DNA from: a virus
Strand: one strand, 5' to 3'
Virus record (IMG/VR): IMGVR_UViG_3300006802_013340
Coordinates: 1 to 49,132 of that record
Length of the DNA stretch: 49,132 nt
The notes beneath the pieces were generated by a model. That model did no database searches. It was given only the letters and a program-made list of their open reading frames with translations, and was not told the DNA's origin. Within the stretch, counting starts at the first letter, position 1. The number at the start of each line of letters is the position of its first letter. The position numbers and the translations under genes were made by a program. This document shows, piece after piece, positions 30,009 to 38,550 of the stretch.

Positions 30009-30680
30009 CTAACATTCTTGTACGTACTCCGATATCATTGGAAATGCTTCCACGATAGCCTGAGCACAAGCCTTTGCGACTTCAATATGTTCCTTCTGAG
30101 TGCCATTACCAGATCTTAACTCGATGTAATGGATCCACGAACGAATGGTACCATTGACATACAGTCTTGACATCATCAAACCCTCGGGTAACAAAGCTCG
30201 AGCTTGTTCTTTTGCTATCCCTTGTTGAATGGCCCATTCATATTCTTTCTTGCACATATCTGCAATGCGCTTCTGAACATTAAGCCAGTCATCCTGTAAC
30301 TTCTTGTCATCTGTATTTATACTGTTCTGTCGATTTTTCTGATCTTGAAGACGTGCCTCCCGATATACGAATTCCAGATCTTTTGTTGGGTCGGCGTAGC
30401 GTTGGGAAAATTCTTGAAAGGAAAAGGAACGATGTCGTAGTAACTGACGCGCGATGTCTCGAGTGGTTTCGACCTCGATGCAGGCTGAGACCATCTCGAA
30501 GGGAGACCAATGCTTGTGTTTGGCCAAGTATCTGATGAGACCTTCTGCCGTGCCCAAGTTGAGCTGGTTCGAGGGATTGGAAACCCTAGCGCAGAATGAG
30601 ATAAGGTCCTGCGCGTCAACCACCCCATCATCGTACATCTTCCTTGTAGGTTTCGAGACACTGATTAACCGTGCTTTCAT
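30009..30680 (-). CDS. thyX: flavin-dependent thymidylate synthase ThyX
   Basis: 223 aa. The ThyX signature RHRSFSFQEFSQRY is present (RHRxxSxxExSxRY), with ETTRDIARQLLRHRS before it and LPEGLMMSRLYVNGTIRSW near the C-terminus. Makes dTMP from dUMP using methylene-tetrahydrofolate, FAD and NADPH. It overlaps glutaredoxin by 4 bp. Its presence beside a separate ThyA homologue is significant: dTMP supply does not need the latter. Confidence 0.95.
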   Translation of the reverse strand: MKARLISVSKPTRKMYDDGVVDAQDLISFCARVSNPSNQLNLGTAEGLIRYLAKHKHWSPFEMVSACIEVETTRDIARQLLRHRSFSFQEFSQRYADPTKDLEFVYREARLQDQKNRQNSINTDDKKLQDDWLNVQKRIADMCKKEYEWAIQQGIAKEQARALLPEGLMMSRLYVNGTIRSWIHYIELRSGNGTQKEHIEVAKACAQAIVEAFPMISEYVQEC

Positions 30681-30916
30681 TCATTTTCCTTAAAGTATTC
30701 AACAAGATCAGTGTATCCTCCGACCAGTTCTCCATACAATAAGATCTGCGGAAATGTGCGGGCAGCAGGGACGATGTCTAAGAGTTCATTCATCGTATGC
30801 TCTGCTGGTGCAACCTTCTTCTCTTCGTATGAATGACCCTTTTGTGTGACTAACTGCTTAGCCCTTATACAGAACCCACAGTTATCTTTTGTCCAAATTA
30901 CAAAGTGCTTTCTCAT
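30677..30916 (-). CDS. grx: glutaredoxin
   Basis: 79 aa. Active site C13-G-F-C16, cis-Pro loop FPQILLYGE with TFP and GGYTDL for glutathione binding. Reduces disulfides, most likely to keep ribonucleotide reductase or phage enzymes reduced. Tandem with gp41 and thyX (4-bp overlaps). Confidence 0.92.
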   Translation of the reverse strand: MRKHFVIWTKDNCGFCIRAKQLVTQKGHSYEEKKVAPAEHTMNELLDIVPAARTFPQILLYGELVGGYTDLVEYFKENE

Positions 30917-32289
30917 AGCTTAAACCCTTCGAACTTAGTCTTCTTTACTTCTTGAGACTTATCATACAATGGAGTATCATCAGTCAAAGTTTGCTGAGTC
31001 TCTTCAACATCATAAAGTCTCATCTTTGATCTGTCAACTCCTATAACGAACCTTTTATGATACGTTGGATCATTGTATCTATTCTTCAACTGTTTGACCA
31101 TCATCTGGCCTTGCTGCTCTAACTCTTCTGTCGAGATAAGAGCGAACATAAAGTCTGCCGTGGCTGGTAACCCAAACGATTCAGAGGTGTCCTCAAGTCC
31201 AACGTCTGAGTTTGAGTATCCGCTTCTTGTTGTTTGAGTTGCTGATACGATTGGAACGTTAAATTCGACAGCAAGGCCACGTATTTCTTCGGCAATGGCT
31301 TTGATGTAGTTGTACGAGTTGATGGCACCGCCCATTCCTTTCATCCTCGATGAGGCACAGATGTTTAAGTAGTCAATAAAGATGATGTCTGGCACAAACT
31401 GTTTCTTCAGCTTGAGCTCATTCATCAAACCGCGAAAGTGACCAGTGTGTGCTGAACCAGTAGGATATTCCTTAATGATTAGCTTACCAGTCGTTTGGCT
31501 AGAGATCTTTGCTACCTTTGTGGTGAAAAGATCCTTCGACAACTTATCAATCTGGTCGATAGCAACGTTCAACAAGTTAGCGTCGATACGCTCTGCGATA
31601 CGTTCTTCTGCCATCTCCAACGTGATGTACAATACGTTATTACCTTGAGTCAAACATGCACCAGCCATATGGCACATGAAGAGAGACTTACCAACTCCAG
31701 TACCAGCAAGAGCGATGTTTAACGTCTTGTTTGGTAGACCACCTTTGGTGATCTTGTTAAAATACTCGAGGTCAAACGGGATTCGAGATTCTTCTGTATG
31801 ATAGAACTCATATCGACGATCGACGTTCTCGATATAGTCGTGACCTACATTGACATCAAACGCGACTGCAAGCGCTTTCTGTAAGATGTCTGGCAATGCA
31901 TTCTTAGTCAACGACTCATGCTTACCATCAATGATAGAGATGGATTCCATGATCGCGTTATAGACAGCTCGATCTTGGCACCACTTCTCTGTCGTGTCGA
32001 TCAACCAATCATCGTCTATCTTCTCAGTTGAGAATAGATGTGGTAAGATGTCATGAGCCATCGTGAACTGCTCGTTTGTCAGTCGATCTGACTGGTCGAT
32101 CTCGATCGCAAATGCTTCTAGCGTAGGTAGACGATTGTACTTTGCTACAAACTTACCTACTTCTTTGAACAAAACCTTATATACGCCTTCAAAGTAATCT
32201 GGCTTGACGAACGGCAACACCTTACGCATGTATGATTCATTTGTAAGGATATTTCGTAGGATCGTCAACTCAAGATTTTGCATCGTCAT
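30913..32289 (-). CDS. 41: replicative DNA helicase (T4 gp41-like, DnaB family)
   Basis: 458 aa hexameric helicase. N-terminal DnaB-like helical domain (1-150), then RecA core: Walker A ALAGTGVGKSLF at about 195, YITLEMAEERIAERID after it, Walker B DIIFIDYLNI, and SATQTTRSGYSN. It unwinds DNA ahead of gp43 and works with the primase. Start at ATG with AAAGG upstream (a second ATG two codons on). It overlaps the gene before it by 20 bp. Confidence 0.93.
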   Translation of the reverse strand: MTMQNLELTILRNILTNESYMRKVLPFVKPDYFEGVYKVLFKEVGKFVAKYNRLPTLEAFAIEIDQSDRLTNEQFTMAHDILPHLFSTEKIDDDWLIDTTEKWCQDRAVYNAIMESISIIDGKHESLTKNALPDILQKALAVAFDVNVGHDYIENVDRRYEFYHTEESRIPFDLEYFNKITKGGLPNKTLNIALAGTGVGKSLFMCHMAGACLTQGNNVLYITLEMAEERIAERIDANLLNVAIDQIDKLSKDLFTTKVAKISSQTTGKLIIKEYPTGSAHTGHFRGLMNELKLKKQFVPDIIFIDYLNICASSRMKGMGGAINSYNYIKAIAEEIRGLAVEFNVPIVSATQTTRSGYSNSDVGLEDTSESFGLPATADFMFALISTEELEQQGQMMVKQLKNRYNDPTYHKRFVIGVDRSKMRLYDVEETQQTLTDDTPLYDKSQEVKKTKFEGFKL

Positions 32290-32593
32290 CTGTTACCTTT
32301 ACTGTACCGTCGTAGACACCCTTTTCGAGGATCGCTGAGAGGATGTCTGATGCGACTGATTGTAGTTCTAAGTTTTCTGGTTTGGCTTCTGGATCAGGAG
32401 AACTATGTACCTTAAACGAGAAGTTTAGTGTATCATTCTCTGTGTTGAAGCTAACAGCTGCATACTGGACCACAGTCTCTACAAAGTATCCAGCCATGAT
32501 CCTTACGCCCCATGCATCTGTATGTTCTGGTAGAGGGACCAACTCGTAGTCAATTCCTTCTACCCATTTACTCAGCGGTATGTACCTGTCCAT
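32270..32593 (-). CDS. 107-aa conserved protein between uvsX and gp41
   Basis: MDRYIPLSKWVEGIDYELVP ... TDAWGVRIMAGYFVETVVQY ... LQSVASDILSAILEKG. Soluble, alpha/beta. Unnamed genes of similar size sit between uvsX and gp41 in T4-like marine phages, so synteny supports it. Possible replication accessory; no motif known. Confidence 0.65.
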   Translation of the reverse strand: MDRYIPLSKWVEGIDYELVPLPEHTDAWGVRIMAGYFVETVVQYAAVSFNTENDTLNFSFKVHSSPDPEAKPENLELQSVASDILSAILEKGVYDGTVKVTDDDAKS

Positions 32594-33614
32594 CTTCAAC
32601 TGCCTTTGTAGTGATTGAGAATCGTTTTGTTAAGTAGTCTTTAAAGTCTGTGCCATCAATTATCGGTTTCCAAAATGCTTCCGATAATGTCTCTTTCTCT
32701 CGTACTCGTCCATCAACGAGCTCACCCGTCGCTCTGTCCACCCTCTGATACCACCCGTTAGAAGGTTTAGCAACGTAACCACCGTCCAAAGCAAGATCAA
32801 GCAGACCAGAGAAACGCTGTACACCGCCCTCCCAGGAAACAGAGATAGGAACCTTAGACTTTTCTTTAACATACCGAGACTTCTCTACGTTGATGATGAA
32901 GTGATAACCCTTGATCTCAGTGCCATCTTTATCTTGTTGACGACCCAAGATCCAGATGTGATCGGCTGAGTAGTAGATACCAGTACCACCAGAGACGATG
33001 TCTTTCGGGTACATCGCGATCTCTTTGTATGTATGGTTAATAGCGATCAAAGGCACATCTTTCATCGCGAGGTAAGGCGTACACATACGGAACAAACCTT
33101 TAAGCGCTTTCGCACGACTCATATCTGCGACTGACTTCTCGTTCATCGCATCTTCGAGTTCTTTCTTTGAAGCCAAGTTACCAACAGAGTCGATCATGAT
33201 GACAACCTTATCACCACGCTCAAGACCATCGAGCTGAGAGATCAAGTCAAACTTCAACTGCTCTACGTCGGTGATAGGAGTATGAAGCACTCGACTCGTA
33301 TCAATGCCAAAGTTTTCAAAGTAAGACTGAGGCGAACCAAACTCTGAGTCATAAAACAATAGCACAGAATCAGGGTACTTCTTTAAGTAAGCACTCGCCA
33401 TGATTAAGCCGAAAGAAGTCTTAAAGTGCTTTGAAGGACCAGCAAGTACAGTTAGACCAGGAGTGAGGCCACCATCCATACTACCAGACAGAGCCACGTT
33501 AATCATCGGCACCTCAGTAGGCACCATGTCTTTTTCATTGAAGAACTTAGACTTAGAAAGCACTTCTGTATGAGCGACCTTCGAGTTCTTCTTTAGTTTG
33601 TCCATTATTCCCAT
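32568..33614 (-). CDS. uvsX: UvsX RecA-like recombinase
   Basis: 348 aa from ATG at 33614 with GAGGATGTGTGT before it. Walker A GPSKHFKTSF at about 60, VLLFYDSEFGSPQSYF, Walker B KVVIMIDSVGNLAS, and loops DMSRAKALKG, SGGTGIYYSADH. Catalyses strand exchange in recombination-dependent replication and repair. Promoter with TGTACA-N17-TATAAT at 33641-33669. Confidence 0.94.
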   Translation of the reverse strand: MGIMDKLKKNSKVAHTEVLSKSKFFNEKDMVPTEVPMINVALSGSMDGGLTPGLTVLAGPSKHFKTSFGLIMASAYLKKYPDSVLLFYDSEFGSPQSYFENFGIDTSRVLHTPITDVEQLKFDLISQLDGLERGDKVVIMIDSVGNLASKKELEDAMNEKSVADMSRAKALKGLFRMCTPYLAMKDVPLIAINHTYKEIAMYPKDIVSGGTGIYYSADHIWILGRQQDKDGTEIKGYHFIINVEKSRYVKEKSKVPISVSWEGGVQRFSGLLDLALDGGYVAKPSNGWYQRVDRATGELVDGRVREKETLSEAFWKPIIDGTDFKDYLTKRFSITTKAVEDGQVHTAE

Positions 33615-33640
33615 ACACACATCCTCATCTGTAAAATGTC

Positions 33641-33669
33641 ATTATACCATAAATGCGTCAAGTTGTACA
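33641..33669 (-). promoter_or_regulatory. uvsX promoter TGTACA-17-TATAAT
   Basis: TGTACA (33664-33669), TATAAT (33641-33646), spacer 17 bp, on the minus strand. The -35 lies inside the 3' end of the upstream gene. Transcript leader about 20 nt, with GAGGA. Confidence 0.78.
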
Positions 33670-34670
33670 CCCTCTTCCTTCTTCACTTCTGTCCATTCTT
33701 TCCCTTGCCAATGGGGATAAGATGCCCTTGAAAGGTGAATTGACTGTGGCTTCTCCATGAATTCAAAATCCAACTCACCTTTTTTATTCTTTAACTTATC
33801 TACCCACTTGAAGACTGGAACATCACTTGACTCAAGCTCGTCCATAAAGTATTGACGTGCATCAGTTCGTTCTTGCCATGACCCATAGAAAGGAGTGCCC
33901 TTATAGTTACCAGTCTTTGGTACCTTTCGGCTTGGATCTTCGATAGGTAGAAGTTCCCATAAAGTCACCTTTGCAGAGTGTTTGTCTGCTAAGAACTCGG
34001 CTGCAGCAGTGTATCGATCAGCAAGATCCTTTGCCGCTTTCTTCACATCGTCATTTCGACACAAGTGATGACGAACGTCGATGTTACCAAAGTAGATCTC
34101 GATCTCTTTATAACTGCCTTCAGGTATGAAATGATCGAATCCCAACTTAATCGCACCATGTAAGGTCTTGAACGGGGTGGAGACGTTCATCCATCCAGGT
34201 CGATACATGCAGATCGCATGACTGTCGCCGATTGAGATCCGATCATAACGCTTGACTAGGTTTGGATCTACAGTCTTCGCTTGCTTTTCGATCTTGCGAA
34301 GATTTTGCCAATCCCAGTCGAATGACATGTTTGCTTTCTTCAAGCGTGCCTCAAACATGTCGCTATATTGAGGAAAGTCGATGATGAGCGACTTCACTTC
34401 ACCATTAAATCGAGACAGAGCACCAACAGTCTCTATGTTTTGATAGTTCTCTATACCGCCAAACAAGTTTAGGTTGCCGCTCCAATCAGAGCCATGATAA
34501 ACATAGACTTCATCGAATGGAGTATAGTCAGTGATCTTCTTACTAGCAAGATTGATCGTGACATCAAGACCAGCGTGCTTTAGCTGATCTGCATAAATGA
34601 TGGCTTGTGCAGCCTTATGCGAATAGATCTTGTCCGATATCGGACCTAGTCCCGTTAATAGTACTTTCAT
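33642..34670 (-). CDS. SGNH-hydrolase-like protein of base-modification block
   Basis: 342 aa from ATG at 34670 with GGTGG 7 nt upstream. Residues 1-120 are Rossmann-like (KVLLTGLGPISDKIYSHKAA). Residues about 145-330 contain SIGDSHAICMYRPGW (Ser in GDS) and IYFGNIDVRHHLCRN (Gly/Asn block), as in SGNH esterases or acyltransferases; a candidate D-x-x-H is not clear. It is transcribed with the PLP-like and two transferase-like genes. Possibly tailors a modified base or small molecule. Confidence 0.5.
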   Translation of the reverse strand: MKVLLTGLGPISDKIYSHKAAQAIIYADQLKHAGLDVTINLASKKITDYTPFDEVYVYHGSDWSGNLNLFGGIENYQNIETVGALSRFNGEVKSLIIDFPQYSDMFEARLKKANMSFDWDWQNLRKIEKQAKTVDPNLVKRYDRISIGDSHAICMYRPGWMNVSTPFKTLHGAIKLGFDHFIPEGSYKEIEIYFGNIDVRHHLCRNDDVKKAAKDLADRYTAAAEFLADKHSAKVTLWELLPIEDPSRKVPKTGNYKGTPFYGSWQERTDARQYFMDELESSDVPVFKWVDKLKNKKGELDFEFMEKPQSIHLSRASYPHWQGKEWTEVKKEEGVQLDAFMV

Positions 34671-35559
34671 CTTTTTTCCACCCACGATATGAATCCACTC
34701 GATCGATGATCGATGGATCTTTCAATATAGGCTCAGTGCCTACGTTCCAAAACAACACGTCCTTACCAGAGTTCTTAGGGATATACCTCCAAGCTTTGCC
34801 ATCATACGTAGCGACCGTAGGGAATGGAGGCATCTCTTCTTCCTTGATCGCTTGTGTGAAAGCTTCTGGCGCAGATATGATGTTGCCATGACCAGTTTCA
34901 CCTTCTTTCAAGTTACGTGCGACAGCAACCGCATGGAAGGTAGCGTTAGGCCATGCAATCTGCAGAGCTCGATGAAGTACACCAGTCGAGATCACTGTCC
35001 AGACTTCTTCTGGTTCAGGGATCTGAGATGCAACCTTTACGAAACCTGCAGTCACGAGTTCATGCTTCAAACCAAGCGGGATGAAAGCATGTCCTTCATG
35101 TTCTTCTGCGTATCGTTTAGCGATAGCATTTAAGTTGGGCATTGCAGCGATACGATGGAACTCCACTTCAGCTCCACGTTCAATACAACATGCCTGATGA
35201 TGCGAGATCTTTTGGCTGCTTGGCATGAACAGCTTGACCTTCTTATTATGTCTCTTTGCCACATCTAAGATAGACACACCAGCTAGACCAGTACGAGGCT
35301 GAACATATACGAGTGTCTCTTCTTTGATACGAGAGATGAGGCAGTCACCACCTCGAACCTTTGAACCGGTAAGTAAGTCATCACGTACGACTCGAACACC
35401 TTCATAAGTCTCTACGACAGGCGGTGGGTTTGGATCTTCCCAATCACCAGCAAGGTTCAAGTAATACTCGCGAGCATCATGACGAGTGTAGACACCTTCC
35501 ATCAAAAGGTTGTCTACGTCTTTGTTACGATGGTCAATGATATGCTTGTCGTGCGACAT
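34615..35559 (-). CDS. PLP-dependent-enzyme-like protein
   Basis: 314 aa. SRIKEETLVYVQPRTGLAG followed by SILDVAKRHNKKVKLFMPSS and GLKHELVTAGFVKVAS resembles fold-type-II PLP enzymes (ACC deaminase/cysteine desulfhydrase-like), where a Gly-rich loop binds phosphate and a Lys forms the Schiff base; I cannot name the Lys with confidence. In phages with hypermodified thymine, PLP enzymes process the attached amino acid, and two transferase-like genes lie just upstream here. Assignment is tentative. Confidence 0.5.
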   Translation of the reverse strand: MSHDKHIIDHRNKDVDNLLMEGVYTRHDAREYYLNLAGDWEDPNPPPVVETYEGVRVVRDDLLTGSKVRGGDCLISRIKEETLVYVQPRTGLAGVSILDVAKRHNKKVKLFMPSSQKISHHQACCIERGAEVEFHRIAAMPNLNAIAKRYAEEHEGHAFIPLGLKHELVTAGFVKVASQIPEPEEVWTVISTGVLHRALQIAWPNATFHAVAVARNLKEGETGHGNIISAPEAFTQAIKEEEMPPFPTVATYDGKAWRYIPKNSGKDVLFWNVGTEPILKDPSIIDRVDSYRGWKKDESTINGTRSDIGQDLFA

Positions 35560-36538
35560 CTTTTTTCAGGCTAAATTCATTAGGAAAGATCCAATCATAC
35601 GGGATACGTTTAGTCGGTCTCTTTACTCCGTGAGTGATGGCGATATGCTTATAGAAGAAACACGTCTTGTCTTCTAAGTTGAGCCACATTTGTTCTTTGA
35701 TTGGATTCTTTGGATGATTCGCTAGCTTCTGCATCTGCTCAACCCACATTATACCATAACCATTCGTAGGTGTAAACTTGCCTCTCTCGTCTAACTCGTA
35801 CTTTACTTTGCCCATCAGATTCTTACCACCAAAGATCTGGTGTAGACCATCAAAGTGACCAGTGCCACCAAACAGTACAGAGTTTGGATCACAGATGTGA
35901 GGATATGCCATCGCGATATAACGTGCAAAGTTCTTGCATGGATACATCGGGTTGCGAAAGCCTTGGTTCTTTGCAAAGTAACCAGCCATCTCTTTTGCCA
36001 ACTCCATCATTGTCCATGGTCTATCCTTACGAGTGAGGATATGATGCATATCATCAGCAGCTTTCTTCGGGCCATCGATGATCCATTGCTTTACGTTTGT
36101 ATCTTTTGGATAGTAGATCTGAAACAGGTCATTACGAGCATGACGCTGAGTCTCGAACCTCTTTTGTAGTCCTTCGTCTCCATGTTCAAGGAGAGTGGTG
36201 AAAGTTTTCCAGTGTTCATTCGTAAAGCTAAAGACGAGTGTGTACCACATACGCTTATGGTCGTCTTTTACTTCTTTCATCACGTCACAGAACGGGTGTT
36301 CATGCCAATGCAAACGATGAGAGAAGATTTGATAGTCTTCTTTGAGTAAGAGGTCTTCACGTTTATCGAACTTATCACAGAACTCAAAGAACTTTTCAAA
36401 GCGTTGTTCCTGTGTCCAGCTCGACATCCACGAATCTTTTGGCTTGCCTTTAAAGTTGACCTCTACGAGGTCAGTGTTCGGGTACACAATGTTACGAGAT
36501 GTGTCCTCAATGAAATGACTTAGTGTAGCGTTTTGCAT
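35534..36538 (-). CDS. aGPT-Pplase-like protein A (candidate DNA base-modification transferase)
   Basis: 334 aa, largely helical. MWYTLVFSFTNEHWKTFTTL near 95, PWTMMELAKEMAGYFAKN, PCKNFARYIAMAYP and GGTGHFDGLHQIFGGKN resemble the glycosylase-fold alpha-glutamyl/putrescinyl-thymine pyrophosphorylase group (amino acid:DNA transferases), but I recognise only the general layout. It overlaps neighbours on both sides and has an internal early-type promoter at 35748-35776. Alternative: an unrelated helical protein. Confidence 0.4.
   Translation of the reverse strand: MQNATLSHFIEDTSRNIVYPNTDLVEVNFKGKPKDSWMSSWTQEQRFEKFFEFCDKFDKREDLLLKEDYQIFSHRLHWHEHPFCDVMKEVKDDHKRMWYTLVFSFTNEHWKTFTTLLEHGDEGLQKRFETQRHARNDLFQIYYPKDTNVKQWIIDGPKKAADDMHHILTRKDRPWTMMELAKEMAGYFAKNQGFRNPMYPCKNFARYIAMAYPHICDPNSVLFGGTGHFDGLHQIFGGKNLMGKVKYELDERGKFTPTNGYGIMWVEQMQKLANHPKNPIKEQMWLNLEDKTCFFYKHIAITHGVKRPTKRIPYDWIFPNEFSLKKDVARQAYH
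35748..35776 (-). promoter_or_regulatory. internal promoter TTTACA-17-TATAAT
   Basis: TTTACA (35771-35776) and TATAAT (35748-35753), 17 bp apart, inside the coding sequence of protein A. The PLP-like gene starts 190 nt downstream, so this may allow its separate expression. The match could be chance, but the spacing and the GG before the -10 are as in the other promoters. Confidence 0.5.
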
Positions 36539-37686
36539 AGTTCTTTATACTTATCAACTGTCATATCACACTGCTTTAAGATCGTGTCGTCTGAAGGATG
36601 ATGCTTTAGGTTATTAAACGTACTCACTAGACCAAGCTCAAGCATTGCCTTTTGTCGACCAAACGGATGATCTTTGATACGAGATGATGACCATACTTCA
36701 TCTAAGTTGATATGAGAGTAGTGTGCACCAGGACGTACATAGTTCTCAACCCATCGGATAAAGTCACAGCATACATCTTCAGCATTATATGGATATGCAC
36801 CAGTGTCTTCGTATATCTTCATCATCACTGCATCAAGGAACTCTTCCTTCTTCATCTTCTGAGTCGGCTTGGCAAGGTACGAGATACACTCAACTGCGTT
36901 TGTTCCATAGTAGAACGGTGATTCTTTATTTACGTATGCAGGATACCAGTCAGCGATGTCTGCAACGACTGCCGCATATTGAAAGATATATCGACGTAGG
37001 CCGTTTCTTTCGTTCCACTGACCCATCCACTCACCTACTTCACGCAGGTCCTTCTTCTTATCTGAAGACTGTAGCCACTCAGCAAGTTCTCTTGCCAGTC
37101 GTGGTGCATACTCGCCTAAGTAGTAGTCACCACCCTTCTTATAGTCTCCTTGCGGCTTAGGAAATGCAGGGAACTGATAGCCGACAGAAGTATAGAATGG
37201 TTCACGATGCTTCTTCATGTACCATACCATCTCTTCGATCGTACGTGCTTTATGTAGTACGAACAGCAGCGTGTTATGATAACCTGATGGCTTGGTCGCA
37301 TAGTTGATCGCAGATCCAGTCACACGATGTAAGATGAAGAGGTACAACCATTCAGGTAAGTCAAAGTCTTTATGCTTACCAGTCCAGTTATTTGCAACGA
37401 CTTCACGCTGTTGAGTGACCTTGCCTGCTCTCATCTTCTCCCAATATGGATGTCCATAGCTCCATCCATAAAAGCAGTCATTCACGATCTGAGAGAAACC
37501 AGCATACTTACGTTCCACCACATCATACAGCTCGATGTTCTCCATCAAGTCGTCGTTCATGTTAGACTCGAGGTGCGGGATCATGCCATAAGGAGCAGTA
37601 TCACTTACGTTGCATTTTTTCTGTTGATCAAGCGCCATGTTATAATAGCGCAAGTATTCATCATAATACTGTGTGGTTTCTATCAT
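36520..37686 (-). CDS. aGPT-Pplase-like protein B (candidate DNA base-modification transferase)
   Basis: 388 aa helical protein. LPEWLYLFILHRVTGSAINY, YMKKHREPFYTSVGYQFPAF, ERNGLRRYIFQYAAVVAD and NAEDVCCDFIRWVENYV fit the layout of amino acid:DNA transferases, whose helices hold a DNA-glycosylase-like fold. It precedes protein A in the same transcript and overlaps the UDG-like gene by 26 bp. If correct, the pair would attach an amino group donor to a hydroxymethylated pyrimidine. Needs profile searches to confirm. Confidence 0.4.
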   Translation of the reverse strand: MIETTQYYDEYLRYYNMALDQQKKCNVSDTAPYGMIPHLESNMNDDLMENIELYDVVERKYAGFSQIVNDCFYGWSYGHPYWEKMRAGKVTQQREVVANNWTGKHKDFDLPEWLYLFILHRVTGSAINYATKPSGYHNTLLFVLHKARTIEEMVWYMKKHREPFYTSVGYQFPAFPKPQGDYKKGGDYYLGEYAPRLARELAEWLQSSDKKKDLREVGEWMGQWNERNGLRRYIFQYAAVVADIADWYPAYVNKESPFYYGTNAVECISYLAKPTQKMKKEEFLDAVMMKIYEDTGAYPYNAEDVCCDFIRWVENYVRPGAHYSHINLDEVWSSSRIKDHPFGRQKAMLELGLVSTFNNLKHHPSDDTILKQCDMTVDKYKELCKTLH

Positions 37687-38137
37687 ACAAATATTGTTTC
37701 AGCGACTCTAACATCGCGAGCTCATAGTCTTTGCTGTTCAAGTTTCGATTGCGGGGAGAAGGATGGTCAATCTTGTAAGTATCTATCGAATACTTCTTAC
37801 ATGCACGTTCTACAAACCCGCCAAGGGAGATGACTACTTTTTTGTCTTGTACTGCAATAATTAGTGCAGTCTTATCAACGTCTTTCAAGTCATAAGAGTT
37901 GATCTTATGTGGGATCACGTTATGAAAGTCCCAGGCCTCTACACCAACATAGTCCATCCACTTCTTGAGCCGAGCAAACGTACCGTTGACCGATGGTGTA
38001 GTCTTGCTCGAAGGACATTGACCAAGTACGATGATGTCAGAGTTCGTATCATGACCAGGCAAGAAGTCTAAGACGTCTCTACCTTTACGCCCGCTTCCTC
38101 GAGTAATTCTTTCGCTTCTTTGCATGACTCTTGCCAC
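37661..38137 (-). CDS. uracil-DNA-glycosylase-superfamily protein
   Basis: Up to 158 aa; start is uncertain because the frame overlaps the dCMP deaminase by 70 bp (a TTG at 38062 is an alternative). IIVLGQCPSSKTT is the first UDG motif and IDHPSPRNRN the second, as in UDG families 4/5-like, with VVISLGGFVERACK between. Family members remove uracil, or in some phages other bases. Near dCMP deaminase it might guard against dUMP incorporation or act on modified bases. Confidence 0.65.
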   Translation of the reverse strand: MARVMQRSERITRGSGRKGRDVLDFLPGHDTNSDIIVLGQCPSSKTTPSVNGTFARLKKWMDYVGVEAWDFHNVIPHKINSYDLKDVDKTALIIAVQDKKVVISLGGFVERACKKYSIDTYKIDHPSPRNRNLNSKDYELAMLESLKQYLYDRNHTVL

Positions 38138-38550
38138 TTTTCAGGTACCTCCATCTTTGCAGTCACTACTTTCTTGATGCCAACTTGAATCACACCCTTT
38201 GCACATTCAAGACAAACTGGCAATCCAGAAACATACAGCGTTGAACCGTCAAGCGATACTCCGTTATAAGTGGCATTATAGATGGCGTTCATCTCAGCGT
38301 GAACGATGAACTTATACTTTGTGGCTCGATCATCAAGCCTTTCAGTAGTATCCTGGATACCACGAGGAAATCCGTTATAGCCTTGTGATAGTACTTGCCC
38401 TTTGTTGCCTATTACTACTGCACCGACTTTGGTGGATGGATCTTTTGACCAAGAAGAGATGTCTTTGGCAAGTCGTAAGTATCGACCATCCCATTTTTCA
38501 TCGTTCGACGGTTGGTAAGTCTGAGGCGAACCAAAATATAAGTCAATCAT
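38068..38550 (-). CDS. dCMP deaminase
   Basis: 160 aa from ATG at 38550 (8-bp overlap with the ThyA-like gene); an earlier in-frame ATG gives 176 aa. Zinc site HAE in FIVHAEMNAIYNA with LPVCLECAK (C-x2-C), plus DPSTKVGAVVIGNKGQVLSQ, define the deoxycytidylate deaminase family. Produces dUMP for ThyX. Allosteric control by dCTP/dTTP is usual in the family and not judged here. Confidence 0.88.
   Translation of the reverse strand: MIDLYFGSPQTYQPSNDEKWDGRYLRLAKDISSWSKDPSTKVGAVVIGNKGQVLSQGYNGFPRGIQDTTERLDDRATKYKFIVHAEMNAIYNATYNGVSLDGSTLYVSGLPVCLECAKGVIQVGIKKVVTAKMEVPEKWQESCKEAKELLEEAGVKVETS

Noticed and set aside
30314-30321. TATAAATA inside thyX as a late promoter
   Set aside because: It is internal to an early-type operon, with no gene starting within about 300 bp; likely chance in AT-rich codons.
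36789-37160. 123-aa plus-strand frame
   Set aside because: Antisense to the transferase-like gene at 36520-37686 with no start signals; a shadow frame.
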